Shown here piece by piece: positions 34,838 through 44,860 of a stretch of DNA of 64,000 nt. This stretch comes from Mesostigma viride (taxonomy: Eukaryota > Streptophyta > Mesostigmatophyceae > Mesostigmatales > Mesostigmataceae), in the NCBI GenBank assembly GCA_009746045.1, contig RPFO01000080.1, positions 1,361,908 to 1,425,907 on the forward strand. Reading direction: 5' to 3'. The position numbers and the translations under genes are program-made. How positions within the stretch are numbered: the stretch's first letter is position 1; each line of letters begins with the position of its first letter. The notes below the pieces were generated by a model, which worked only from the letters and a program-made list of their open reading frames with translations, ran no database searches and was not told the DNA's origin.

Positions 34838-37800
34838 GTGAGAAACAGTTTTTACCCCCATTAGTGTGCGTGTTTTTTTTAACGGTTTCGTTATTCCTTA
34901 TCTCTGCTAAGCTCGTCTGACCATGAATGGGTCATTTCGCAGAGTGACCCTAACCTGAACCAACAAGTATGCTTTTCCCTGTTGTTTTGATTTCAGAGGA
35001 AGCGGGGGGCAGACGAAAAGAAGTCAGAGGATCCCAAGAAGAGCGGGACAACAACGGAGGTGAGCGATAAGTAATCCTGTGTTTTTCGCCTTTGTTCTTT
35101 GTTCATTTGTCCATCATTTCTGAGTTGCCGTTTCCTTTGCATGTGTGATTAATTTATGGAGGGTCATTTCGCAGAGTGACCCTAAACTTTTTCAACGAGT
35201 ATGCTTTCCTCTGTCTTGCTGCATCCAGAGGAAGAAAGGGGGAGATGAGACAGAGTCTCAGGGGAACGCCGAGGTTGGGAGTGGGGAGGAGAAATTGCGG
35301 GTGAGCTAATAATTTTTTCGCCGCTTCATAGTGCATGTCAGTTAGTCGTTCGTTCTGTTTGAGATTTTTTTATGAAGGGTCACTTCGCAGAGTGACCCTA
35401 AACTTTTTTTCCGATTATGCTTTTGTTTCGTTTTGTGGACCTGTGTGCAGCCGATCCAGTTGAGGGGCTTGGAAATATGGAAGTCATGGTTGACGACTTA
35501 CGAAAAACATCTGAACGATGACGCCAAGTCGTTCTTGAGCACCTTTGTGTCGAAGGAGATCGAAGTTGCGATCGATGACGGTGTCTGGCATGAGAGGTTG
35601 TCAGTCGGGTCTGATGAGAAGATGAACCCTTGGAGTGATCCAACACTTCGTGATCTTTTGTTCGAAGTCATGGGGCGGAGCCTTCGAGGCAAAAGGTTAA
35701 AGGGGAAAGAAATTGCATCTCTTTTCGACACCTTCGAGTTGCTTGTTACCGAGTGCGGGTCGAATATACCCGACGCAGTGGATGTTACAGCTTATGTTCC
35801 TCGAAGCCTGCTCGTCTGGATCAAGCTGTCTTGTGCGACCAAACAGTACTGCAAGGACACGAGACAGCACCCATTGTCACACGAGTATTTTGACATCATC
35901 ATATCTGTCTGCAGGTGGGAAATGTACCAGGTCCTAGAGCAGGGGAAGACAGGTGAGGATTGGGACACCTCCCCGCTGACGGAAACGGATGTCAATCTGC
36001 TCTTGAAGAAAGGGTTCAAGGCTGCACAGTTCGACTGGGATGTCTTCGGCGACTTTCTGATCGCCATGGACCACTCGGTATCTCCCGAGTTGTTCAGGGC
36101 TGGTTCGGAAGTGATTGAAGATTTGGATGGGGTTAGATCGCACTTCCTTTCGTCGTATTCAGTGTGGATGGCGCAGTTTAGGGTGAACCCAGACCCTATT
36201 CTTCCGAGTCGAGCTGTTGAATTGTTTCTTCAGTTGTGCGAGGATGAGATCCTGCGTTTTCGTCAGAGTGGGGAGTTCGACATGGCCGGACAGTATGAGC
36301 CCCCACGAAAGGAGGTTGTCGCATGGCTTGAGTACAAGGGGATCGACGACTGCCTGTCGTTAGTGACGGCGAACATAAACGAGAAATCATGGAGTCAGGA
36401 CATGCTATCTCACTTGTTTTTTCTTCGGACGTTTTTCGAAAACGAACTGAGCCACACAACTCCATCTGAGATGTGGCCGATCGGACAAGTGTTGCGGGAG
36501 TGGAGATTTGACATTGAGGTAATTATTGACATTTGTGTACATTTTTATTCAGTCCGTTTAGATTAGTGTTGTGTATTTCTTTTGTTGAAAATTGTTACTA
36601 ACGATGAACGCATTTCTTGCTCTACTTCCCGCCAGGAGGGTGACATTCCATGTTTTGAGGGACAAAGTCCTTCAGCGTGGAACCGGAGGTAAGCAAATGC
36701 CGCTAAAGGTTCGGGTCGATTTGTGAAGATAGGATATTCAAGAAATAGTTCCTGTTTTGACTGACTTTGTATATTTATCTGAACGCACGTTTCGTCTTGC
36801 AGGATGACGATCAACCTTTCGAAGAGGTCGAAGGGATGGGGACGGAGAACGTAGAGGTAGGAAATTTGTTTCATTTTACTGTTCAAGCTTAGGGTTGGGG
36901 TCGCTCCGCAGAGCAACGTTAAAACAAAATTAATGCTCGTTTTTTTTATGTCATCGTCTGAATTATTATTATTTTTTTTTCATGCAGGAGGTGGACGAGA
37001 AGGAAGAGGAGGAGAAGGAGCAGGAGGTGGACGAGGAGGAAGAGGAGGAGGAGCACGAGGAGGAGGAGGAGGAGGAAGAAAATGAGCCCGAGCCAACTCC
37101 GAAGGGGAAGGGGAAGGCAAAGGTTTGTGCAATGTTTTTTAAGTTTTAACGCTGAAGGTCGCGCTGCAGAGCTAGGATGCCAGAGTTCAGATTATTCTTC
37201 TTAATACATTTCGCTTCATGTGTATGTTGTGTGTTGTTGGTATACCTTCCAGCAGGCTAAAAAAAGGCGACGACGACACTCCAAGCAGCTTACCTAAAGC
37301 TTATTGCAGAAGGAAGAAGGTGCAGACTGCTGTGATATTGGCGAACTCATCCTAGGCAATCCCCCTAAGGATGTTACGATGGGTGCCGGGGAGTTTCGCA
37401 AGTATCTCACCCAACTACGCGTTGAGGCGGCGGCCGATTTCGCAATGCAAGGCGCCGACACCTTCAACGGTGACCTGGCCTATGATTTTGTCAACCAAGT
37501 CAAGTCCAAGGGCACCGAAAAGTTCAAGTGGAAACCAAAGGCGTACACGGAGGCGAAGGTGGACAAGGTCATCAAGTTCATGAAGTGGGATCTCAAGAGA
37601 AGGGATCGTGAACGGGCGAAGCTGCTTGAGGGTCAGGCAAAAGCGTCCAAAAAGAAGAGGGATGCGGATAAAAAGGAGAAGGGGAAGGATAAGGGGGAGG
37701 ATGACGCGGCCGGGGGGAGAAGGGCGGGAAGGGAAAGAAGGGGAAGAAGGCGGGAGAAAAGGAAGAGGTGCGTTTTTTGCGGAATTTAGATTTAGAGGGG

Positions 37801-40800
37801 TAGCTCTGTGGAGTGAACCTTTTTACCTTCTCCGTGCTTTGCACCCTATTCGGTATTTTTTGTCTGCACGCCGACTATTTGCAAACGTTAAACTATTTAT
37901 TGTTTTCCTGTCTCATCTTGTCAATGCCTTCCTCCAGGGTGGCGAGGGGGAGAAAGGCGGAAAAGGAAAGAAGGGGAAGAAGGCGGGAGAAAAGGAAGCG
38001 GTGCGTTTTTGGTGATTTAGATTCAGAGGGGTAGCTCCGTGGAGTGACCCTTTTTACCTTCTGTGTTCTTAGCACCCTACTCTGAGATTTTCCTACGCTC
38101 GCGGACTATATGCATACGTTAACTATTTATTGCTTTCTTGTCTCATGTTCGTCAATGCCTTCGTTCAGGGTGCCGAGGGGGAAGGAGACGGTGACGGAAG
38201 GTTGGCCGGCAATGATGCCGTTTTTGCACTCGTCAAGGAGATGCTTAACTACGTCGAAGCCAGGGGCAAGGCGCCGGCGTCGGATATATTAAAGTGGCCT
38301 ACCTTCTCCCCTTTTCTTGAGCTTCTGAAAGCACTTTCAAAGCTCTTCAAGGAGGGGATCCTGACGAGTAGTGGAAAGGTGGACAAGGAGCCGATCATCA
38401 AAGATTGGAAGATGGCAACGACCGTGGACTCCGAGAAGGAGATCAGGGACAAAGCCATTCGGGACGCGAATGCTGTGCGGGAATCCCGTTGGATTCGACC
38501 GAGTGACTTCATCGATACCGGTTGCAATAGCATGCGCATTCACACCGTCAACGGGCTGATTTTGCCTGACAACATGAGGCAGCGGTTGCTAAGCGATGAG
38601 GTGTTCAGGGAGAACGGGCGCATCTTGCTGAATGCAAAGACAAACAGTTTGCATTTTAAGGTGTGCATCCCTGTGTGGCAGTTCGCCTTTCAAGCGCTTG
38701 CGGAAACCAAGCCAAGCCTCTTCGCCAAACACATCACGTCCACCGGCCCTTACCGGGATTGGCTGAAAAAATGCCATGGCGCTAGGACTGACGCGGAGTT
38801 CGTGGGCTCGCGTTACTTTCGCCCCTTGTCCGACAAGGAGATTGAGAAGTATCTTGGAACCAAGTCCACCGCTTCTTTCCTCAAGAGAGGTGTTGAGTTC
38901 CGGACCTATGCACGAGTCGGGGAACAAGACGACGTTCTGCCCTTTGATTTTCAACCAAGGGAGGTCTTCAGCCTAATAAGCCAGGCCTCCTTAAAGGCAT
39001 TCGACCCAAGATTTCACGAAGAACATCCTGATGGCGAATATCTCGTTCTTCGATATGCGGTGGTCGACGGAAACCACTATTTCAAGGGTTTAAAGTCTTT
39101 CAAGCAATTGGAGGGGGAATGGACGCCCGGTGTGACACATGTTAAGAAACTAATGTGTGAAGGGGGGGCAGCGTCTGAGAACGCGAAGGACAGTGCCGCG
39201 GCGGCTAAACTTTTCTCATCCCTTATGGAACAATTCCATACTGGGTACGGGGGAACGAACGTCATTCTGCTTCGGGGGGCCGACCTTCTTCCAAATTGGG
39301 ACGAGTGTAAAAAGTTCCCGGAAATATCTGTAAGTGGTAGTTCTATCTATGGCAATGGTGACGCTGCAGTTCCACCACTTCGTCGTGTTATGTCGAGTAA
39401 GGGTCGCACTGTGGAGTGACCATGTCAAAAGTCTTCCTTTATCATGCATTATAAATGCGGGAAGTCGCACACAGAAACGACAATGGCAGTCAAACTCTCA
39501 TCCCGACATATTTCTGGGGTGGTTTCGCAGAGTGACCCTAACTTACCGATTTCGGCGCTGAAGACCATTTTTCGCGCTCCCGTGCGTTCATAACGTCACG
39601 CTGCAAGTCGACCCTTGAATTGTTCTTGTGTGTCAATTTTTCGTTCCTCTGTTCGTGACAGGAGGTTGGGAAGAAGAAGCTGGATCGCCTATTCGAAATC
39701 TCCAAGGGCGCCAATGCCGAAGATCAGGCGGTAGCGGATCGGACGCTTGGGCAGGCGCTTCTGGATGTTTGGAATTACAACAGGCTGTACTTGCACGGCG
39801 TCGTGAAGCAGGGCAAAGGGCATTTTATTCCCGATGGCCATTACACGAACCTGCTGGCGTACATCCTGCCGGCCACCAAACAATCAGTCGGGAGGGAAGG
39901 GAGTTTGGAGGGGAGTAAGGAGGATAAGGGGGAGTTGAGGGAGGAAGAAGGCGAGCGGAAAAAAAACAAGGCCCAACCTTCCCAAATTTCAAATTACAAT
40001 CGAGTTCTGGCGAACACCTTCCTGCGCCTCACAAAGGCCAGGCCGGATGATGAGAATTCAGTCACACCAGCTTCTGAGGAGACTATGACTCTCAGATGCC
40101 GGTTCGCTAACGCCGAGGGCACCAAGAAGGGGCAAAAGGTGTCCTGGACGTCTGTAAGGAACCTGGCGTCGTTTCCGATGATGGACGCTGTGTGTGAATG
40201 CATCATGAGTGGGGAGGTTGGGCCCGAAAAGCTGTCAAAGTTGGTGGAGTTGGCCAAGGACGTACTTGAGTGCGTTCGCCAATTCATCCTTATTAAGTTT
40301 CAGGAAAAGCCCGACTTGGATGGCGAATGTAAGGGGGGGGCTGATATGGAGTACAAGGCTTCTCGCTTATTTGAAGAGGTGTTCGGCTGTCGACTACTTG
40401 GGCGGATGCCAAGGAACAAGGACGTCGTCGATCGATTCCTTGCATTTTGGGAGAAGGCCGTCATCATCACGCGCAATGTCGCCTACCTCTTAAAGTCCGA
40501 AGGTCTTGCCAATCACCTAAGGATTCCGAGAAAGGATCTGATGGATAGCAAAATCGATCTAGTGGATCTCCTCGACAAAACCGCTCCGAACTTCAGCATG
40601 AAGGGTTCGCACGGCCTTCTGGACAAGGACTTGTATCTCCACTATCAAAAAAAGATGGAAGGAGGGGAAGGGAAGAAGGAGGCGGTTGTTGAGGCGAAGG
40701 AGAAAGTTGCAGGGAAAGGGGGGGAGAAGGTGGAAGAGAAAAGTGCTGAGCCGATTGAGTATAACTGGCGCAGCATTTCCTGGGATAAGATGACCGTCTG

Positions 40801-42657
40801 GTATTCTTCTCATAGTCTCCCTAAAGGCGGCCCTGACAGGAAGAAGGCATTTGTGAGGAGGGTGGCGGCGGAGGTGGCGGTGGGCGACGGTGAGGGCTTC
40901 CCATCCACTTTCGCGAGGCAAGACGATGGCCTGACGCCACTACCGTGCTGTAGAATCCTGAATTTGGATGGTGAGTTCGGCCGCAAGTGGACGTCCTTCA
41001 AGGACTTCTGGTGGGGTGACCATGACCTCTTTATGGTTCCTCCAAAAAAGACAACTGTCGAACGAGCTTCCGGTTACCACAGGAAGCTTATCGAGCTAGC
41101 GACGCAGTTTTTCTGGGAGTTGCGTCCCATCGTGGTCGTTTTTGGCGGAAAGAAGTCATTGGATGGCTTCGAAGACTTACTGGTTCGGATGGGGAAGATG
41201 CCTGACGTCTCGTGGACGTCATTGGCGAAGAAGAGGAAGGCTGAGGATGACGCGGAAGGAGATTCGGATGGGGACGAGGGAGGCGAGGGACAGGGAAAGG
41301 AAGGAGGGTCGACTCGCAGAGCGACGTCTACGGGGGGAGAGAAGTCGTCACCGCAGAAGACGTCTAAGGGGGGAGAGAAGTCGTCACCGCAGAAGACGCG
41401 GGACAAAGGGAAGGGTGGGCAGCGGCCGTCTGTCCAGCCGCAGCCGGAGTCACACCCTTCCAAAAAGCTTCGAAAGGCAGTTGTTCAAATCTCGGACGAC
41501 GAAGATGAAGCTGAGCCTGGCGCTTCTGCCCGGCCTGTCGCTCCTTCCGCGCCTACGCGCGTTTCAAAGTATCCCAAGAAAGAGCTTCGAAGGCAGCCAG
41601 TCGAGTCATCATCATCCTCCTCCGAGGAGGAGGAGGAGGAGGAGGGGGAGGAGGGGGAGGAGGGGGAGGAGGGGAGGAGGGGAGGAGGGGAGGAGGGGGG
41701 AGGAGGAGGAGGAGGAGGAGGAGGAGGAGGCGGAGGAGGAGGAGGAGGAGGAGGAGGAGGAGGAGGAGAGGAGGAGGAGGAGGAGGAGGAGGAGGAGGAG
41801 GGGGAGGAGGAGGAGGACGGGGATGACGACGAGGAGGAGGAAGATGGAGGGAGGCGAAGGGGTGATGGAAGGGCAAGGGGTGGAGGGGCAGGAGGGTCAA
41901 CTCGCAGAGCGACGTCTGAGGGGAGGAAGAAGCCTGCCGCGCCCTCCAAGTCTTCCGGCTCGTCTCGACCCAAGACAGCTGCTACTCGAGCTCCGAAAGG
42001 AATAACAAAGGGTGAGGAAATCGCTGTTTTGGTCGTGGCATGTATCCTGAATTTTTTTTTTAATTCGTTTGCAATCTATCTACGTTGACTTTAGTCCGTC
42101 GTTGATGTGCCGATTGGTTACGCGCAGGTAATGATGTGGTGCGGGCGAACGCTGCGGTGGGCTTCGGTCCTGCAGCTAAACTTACTGCTCAGTCTGAAGG
42201 GGTGGAAGCGAATGCGCAGAGCCAAGAGCCTTATGAGAAGCCTACGCTGTGGATGAGACTTATGGACGGGGAACAGAAACACGGAGCACCGGAGTGCTTC
42301 TGGATTGATGGGTGGGCCGAGAACACCATGAGAAGGGCCAATGCGAGTAGGGAAAAGCAAAAGTATACCAAGTTACAGGAGGTGAAGTTGTACGGGCAGG
42401 TAGGTGGATACGATCGGAAATGGAGGGACGTTTGCATGAAGTTTTTTCCAGAAGAGACAGAGGGCGGAAAGTTGCATCGGGGCAAGTTCTGGATGCCTTT
42501 GGACTATGTGAAGAAGGTGGTGACTCTGATGGACGGAAAGAGTTGGAATGATGTGGCAAAGTGGGCACCTGCGATGTCCATCGATCCAAAGAGGAAGAAG
42601 TCCAAAACAGAAGAGCAGAAATTGGAAGCAGAAGCAAGGAGCAAGAATAAGAAGTGA
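33365..42657 (+). CDS. Giant multi-exon gene of the transposon, about 2,480 aa, function unknown
   Basis: Proposed exons: 33365-34837, 34997-35059, 35229-35300, 35451-36518, (36636-36688), 36803-36856, 36988-37122, 37310-37767, 37938-38000, 38169-39329, 39662-42011 and 42128-42657. All have GT-AG borders and nearly all are phase 0; the last junction is phase 1. Two spots do not fit: 36636-36688 is 53 nt and can be skipped without loss of frame, and 37310-37767 is one base short, apparently in a G run near 37715. The protein alternates Ser/Pro- and Lys/Glu-rich low-complexity tracts with three globular blocks (35451-36518, 38169-39329, 39662-41240). I recognise no family. It could be two genes. 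The start lies upstream of the acceptor at 33365. Confidence 0.65.
34997..35300 (+). CDS. Giant gene, two duplicated mini-exons
   Basis: Exons 34997-35059 (RKRGADEKKSED...) and 35229-35300 (RKKGGDETESQG...) are similar to each other. Their introns are also similar: GTGAGC at the start, then a palindrome followed by a CCCTAA(AC)...TATGCTTT stretch. The exon-intron unit has been tandemly duplicated, and the following intron (35301-35450) shows the same pattern. Confidence 0.7.
35451..36518 (+). CDS. Giant gene, globular exon 1
   Basis: 356 codons, phase 0 at both ends. It is a well-mixed, globular-looking sequence starting PIQLRGLEIWKSWLTTYEKH with several Trp-rich helices (EVMGRSLRGKRLKGKE, WEMYQVLEQGKTGEDW, QVLREWRFDIE). 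It ends GAG before GTAATT. No known domain was recognised. Confidence 0.7.
36803..37122 (+). CDS. Giant gene, acidic linker exons
   Basis: Exon 36803-36856 (DDDQPFEEVEGMG...) and exon 36988-37122 (long Glu-rich run, ending TPKGKGKAK) are both phase 0. The intron between contains a palindrome at 36898. Confidence 0.6.
37310..38000 (+). CDS. Giant gene, exon with Lys/Gly-rich tail and its small duplicate
   Basis: Exon 37310-37767 encodes KEEGADCCDIGELILG, a folded stretch and a basic tail. The short exon 37938-38000 repeats the tail (GEGEKGGKGKKGKKAGEK) with its donor and flanking intron: 37761-37937 and 37994-38168 are similar over about 170 bases. The first copy lacks one G in a run near 37713-37718 relative to the reading frame implied by the second. 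Confidence 0.65.
38169..39329 (+). CDS. Giant gene, globular exon 2
   Basis: 387 codons, phase 0. It begins GAEGEGDGDGRLAGND and continues as a globular protein with conserved-looking segments (WIRPSDFIDTGCNSMRIHTV, VCIPVWQFAFQALAETK, LVLRYAVVDGNHYFKGLKSF). The last segment looks like a beta-rich binding motif. No family was recognised. The donor is TCT before GTAAGT. The downstream intron (39330-39661) contains two palindrome copies. Confidence 0.7.
39662..42011 (+). CDS. Giant gene, largest exon: globular domain and Glu/Gly-rich tail
   Basis: 783 codons plus one base. The first 500 residues look globular (KKKLDRLFEISKGANAED, RLYLHGVVKQGKGHFIPDGH, EYNWRSISWDKMTVWYSS, SFKDFWWGDHDLFMVPP). Two GGEKSSPQKTSK-type repeats follow, then a very long Glu/Gly tract from a GGA/GAG purine repeat (41623-41870), and a basic STRRAT...SGSSRPKTA tail. 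The domain order suggests a nuclear protein, but no function can be assigned. Confidence 0.7.
41623..41870 (+). repeat. GGA/GAG purine-only microsatellite within coding exon
   Basis: Nearly uninterrupted AGG/GAG/GGG triplets encode poly-Glu and poly-Gly. Strict purine/pyrimidine strand asymmetry makes it prone to triplex or quadruplex folding and to polymerase slippage. Confidence 0.95.
42128..42657 (+). CDS. Giant gene, terminal exon
   Basis: The acceptor GCGCAG precedes GTAATGATG. The junction codon is split G|GT, and the frame runs to TGA at 42655-42657. It encodes about 175 residues with a compact core (KPTLWMRLMDGEQKHGAPECF, WIDGWAENTMRRAN, GGYDRKWRDVCMKFFPEE, GKFWMPLDYVKKVVTLMDG) and a Lys/Glu tail. 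It may be a separate domain or, if the junction is wrong, a separate small protein. Confidence 0.65.
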
Positions 42658-42922
42658 CGTTCGAAGACTTTATTTTATGTTGGACGAGTCTTTAGTAAAT
42701 TCAGTCGACTCCGTCTCAAGTGCGACGAATGTATCCATGATATTCTTCAATGAAACAATGCAATTTCACGCTAATGTAAAGTTTTTATGTCACACGAGAC
42801 TTACAATGAGATAAATACCCACAAATTGTAATATTTACGTGAAATTTATACGTTCGCAAGCCAAAATTCAAGATTTTTACATCAAAATTGAAGGAAAAGT
42901 GTCACACACTTGGCTTGGACCG
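42658..42922. other. 3' region and subterminal motif of the transposon
   Basis: Non-coding. It includes AAAAGTGTCACAC at 42895-42907, the inverted counterpart of the left subterminal repeats, and a partial copy near 42787-42795. Confidence 0.7.
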
Positions 42923-42947
42923 CGGAACATTCGAAGTGGGCCCGGCC
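42923..42947 (-). repeat. Right terminal inverted repeat, 25 bp
   Basis: Begins CGGAACATT and ends GGGCCCGGCC, the exact reverse complement of 22022-22046. It is followed by ACAA (42948-42951), which matches the four bases before the left end. Confidence 0.95.
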
Positions 42948-43187
42948 ACAAATGCTACAAGACACCAAGTCATATAATTTTTAAATATCTAGCCTCAAAC
43001 ATTCCTGCCCTGCAATTCACAGTCGTTTCCTGGATCTGCGCTGGCCATCAGTTCTCGCTAATGCATCGATTCTTCGAGAGCTTTGAACATCCTACTCGCA
43101 TTCTTGAGTGACCCCGCTCCCGGGGTCACCCTATGATTTATCCAACAACATGGTCATGCAAACAATCCAAGAACAACCAACCCACAA

Positions 43188-44276
43188 TCATTCAACGCTG
43201 CTCGCTCCACTTTCCTCGGACACATTCTCGGCTTCACAGCTTCTGCTTAGTGGCTGAACAGGACATTGCCCATCGAGCAGGCCTGAGATGCGCTCCTTGT
43301 TCGTAATCTTCCAGTCTTTGAACTCATTTGATGCATATAAGTTATTGAGCTGCCGTTTCGTCTCCATCTCACCCTGGCGCTCAAACTCTTCTTGTGTGAG
43401 GAACCTGCCCTCGACAAAGGCCGCAACGCCGGGTGCCAGCTCAAGCTTGGATGCTGACTGCTCTGCTGGCGAGCCAGTTGCTTCCATCTTCGACGAGTCA
43501 TCACTGGAATATAAGGAATCACCTGGTTCTGTTGTTTCCCTGTTTGTTGAGTCATCACTGGAAGAGGAAGAAGACCATTGGTAGGTGCGTTTACTAATGG
43601 CTAGCACGGGGGCACCAGGCAACCCCAGGAAATCTGCTGTTGTGATATAAAGAGCCTTGCACAGCATCCTGCAGTCGATGGCCAGGCAGCGGTGACGGGG
43701 GCACACATATGTCAGTGTTAAGAAATGATTGTGACATACACTGGGCAGTTGGGTCACGTGAGGCGCTAGCTGAAGAAACCCCATTTGGGGCTAGCTTGCG
43801 AAAGCAGAGGCATTCAAATGCGTAAGTCCTTCGTATACAACCACCACACCCAAGACAATTTAGTGGACTACGTATGGCTTGAAACATTTGCAACCAGAGC
43901 ACAAAGGAAGCAGCCGAGAAGCCACACCATCCTGACAAAGGATAATCCATTCGCGTTTCAAAGCTGTAGAACCAACTCTTCACAGTATCAGTAGTAAACG
44001 TGGGTTAGTAAACACTAATGTGACCACCTGGCGGGACATGGCAAGCCAACCAACATGTCTGGCATATGCAAGATCAGGCCCGCTGGCTCTGCATATCAGC
44101 TGGCATATCCGTAAACTGCCCTTTGCTTCTACACTAAAGCAAAACAGTATGACTCCATAAACTCTCCCTGGTAAAGCCGTCCCGTTCGTATGGAAAGTTC
44201 CTTACCATACACAGCGACTGAAGAAGTACAGGATGACACCAGCGATGACAAGCAGCAGAGGCTGCAACATGATGCC
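43188..44276 (-). CDS. Probable membrane-protein gene, partial exon set (minus)
   Basis: The terminal frame (open from 43784 to the stop at 43188) has a coherent C-terminus. It contains LGLPGAPVLAISKRTYQW, a Ser/Asp/Glu-rich acidic stretch, then LELAPGVAAFVEGRFLTQEE, an ETKRQLNNLYASNEFKDW helix, and ends EESGASSVE. About 430 bases upstream a 71-nt exon candidate (44276-44206, CAG acceptor and GTAAGG donor) encodes LQPLLLVIAGVILYFFSR, a good single transmembrane segment. The exon borders between are not clear. I do not recognise the family. It lies just outside the right transposon end, so it may be the host gene beside the insertion. Confidence 0.5.
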
Positions 44277-44663
44277 CTGCCGGCAAACAGGCCAGAACAG
44301 GTGAGGTTCAAATCACCGAAAGATAAACATCATGGCTAAGATGAGACATGGGAAAAGGAAGAATGTCACATTGCGTAACGACCACAGGGCCACCCAACCA
44401 TTCGCATTCCTTGACTTGCCATTCCCGGGCTGGATAACAGTTTTAAAATGTGAATGGCATCGTATAGCATGGGACAGGGGGGAAAGCATCGTATGGTTAA
44501 TATAGCATGGGATGAGGGTTGTTTTGACACGCTCTCATTCAAAGTGCTAAGTGTTTCCGGGGTACCGGTGGCGTTGAGAATGGACGCATGACAAATGCAG
44601 AGTCGGTTTTTGGAGCTTTGCAAATATATATTTCTGCCGAACGTTTTGCACCTAGCCATGGTT
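44277..44663. other. No gene recognised
   Basis: Short ORFs only. This stretch may include further exons of the minus-strand gene at 43188-44276, but none could be supported. Confidence 0.4.
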
Positions 44664-44860
44664 AGAAGAAGAAGAAGAAGAAGAAGAAGAAGAAGAAGAA
44701 GAAGAAGAAGAAGAAGAAGAAGAAGAAGAAGAAGAAGAAGAAGAAGAAGAAGAAGAAGAAGAAGAAGAAGAAGAAGAAGAAGAAGAAGAAGAAGAAGAAG
44801 AAGAAGAAGAAGAAGAAGAAGAAGAAGAAGAAGAAGAAGAAGAAGAAGAAGAAGAAGAAA
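44664..44860. repeat. (AGA)n triplet microsatellite, about 65 units
   Basis: An uninterrupted GAA/TTC repeat of about 197 bases. The poly-Arg and poly-Ser ORFs across it are artefacts. Long GAA/TTC tracts form triplexes. Confidence 0.98.

Larger units (their letters stand above)
23008..39538. repeat. Dispersed palindrome family, arms GGGTCNC / GNGACCC around YGCAG
   Basis: Copies seen at 23008-23030, 23501-23523, 24339-24360, 24457-24478, 26988-27010, 27085-27105, 27157-27176, 27877-27896, the nine satellite units 32711-33228, 33273-33294, 34929-34950, 35161-35182, 35378-35399, 36898-36917, 37156-37173, 37798-37819, 38029-38050, 39401-39421 and about 39516-39538. The purest copy is 27157-27176, a perfect 20-bp palindrome. 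Apart from the satellite and a few intergenic copies, they lie inside introns. Almost none is seen in exons: a partial TCGCAGAGCGACG occurs in coding sequence near 41313 and 41903. Confidence 0.9.
22022..42947. mobile_element. 20.9-kb DNA transposon with 25-bp TIRs and ACAA target duplication
   Basis: Bases 22022-22046 and 42923-42947 are perfect 25-bp inverted repeats starting GGCCGGGCCCAC. Directly outside both lies ACAA. Inside are a DDE-like transposase gene (23530-27213, minus), a small ORF (22463-22933, minus), a very large multi-exon gene (33365-42657, plus), three families of tandem repeats and a dispersed palindrome. Subterminal GTGTGACACTTTT motifs lie inward from both TIRs. A 4-bp duplication is known for the Sola superfamily and a few others, but I cannot assign the superfamily from the sequence alone. 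All catalytic candidates are present and both large genes are nearly open, so the copy may be young. Confidence 0.85.

Noticed and set aside
41485-41973. Minus-strand Pro/Ser ORF over the GGA tract
   Set aside because: It is a shadow of the Glu/Gly-rich coding exon on the plus strand.
43110-43135. GTGACCCCG / CGGGGTCAC palindrome outside the right transposon end
   Set aside because: It is similar in flavour to the intron palindrome, but the core differs (no TGCAG) and it lies outside the TIR. Not counted as a family member.
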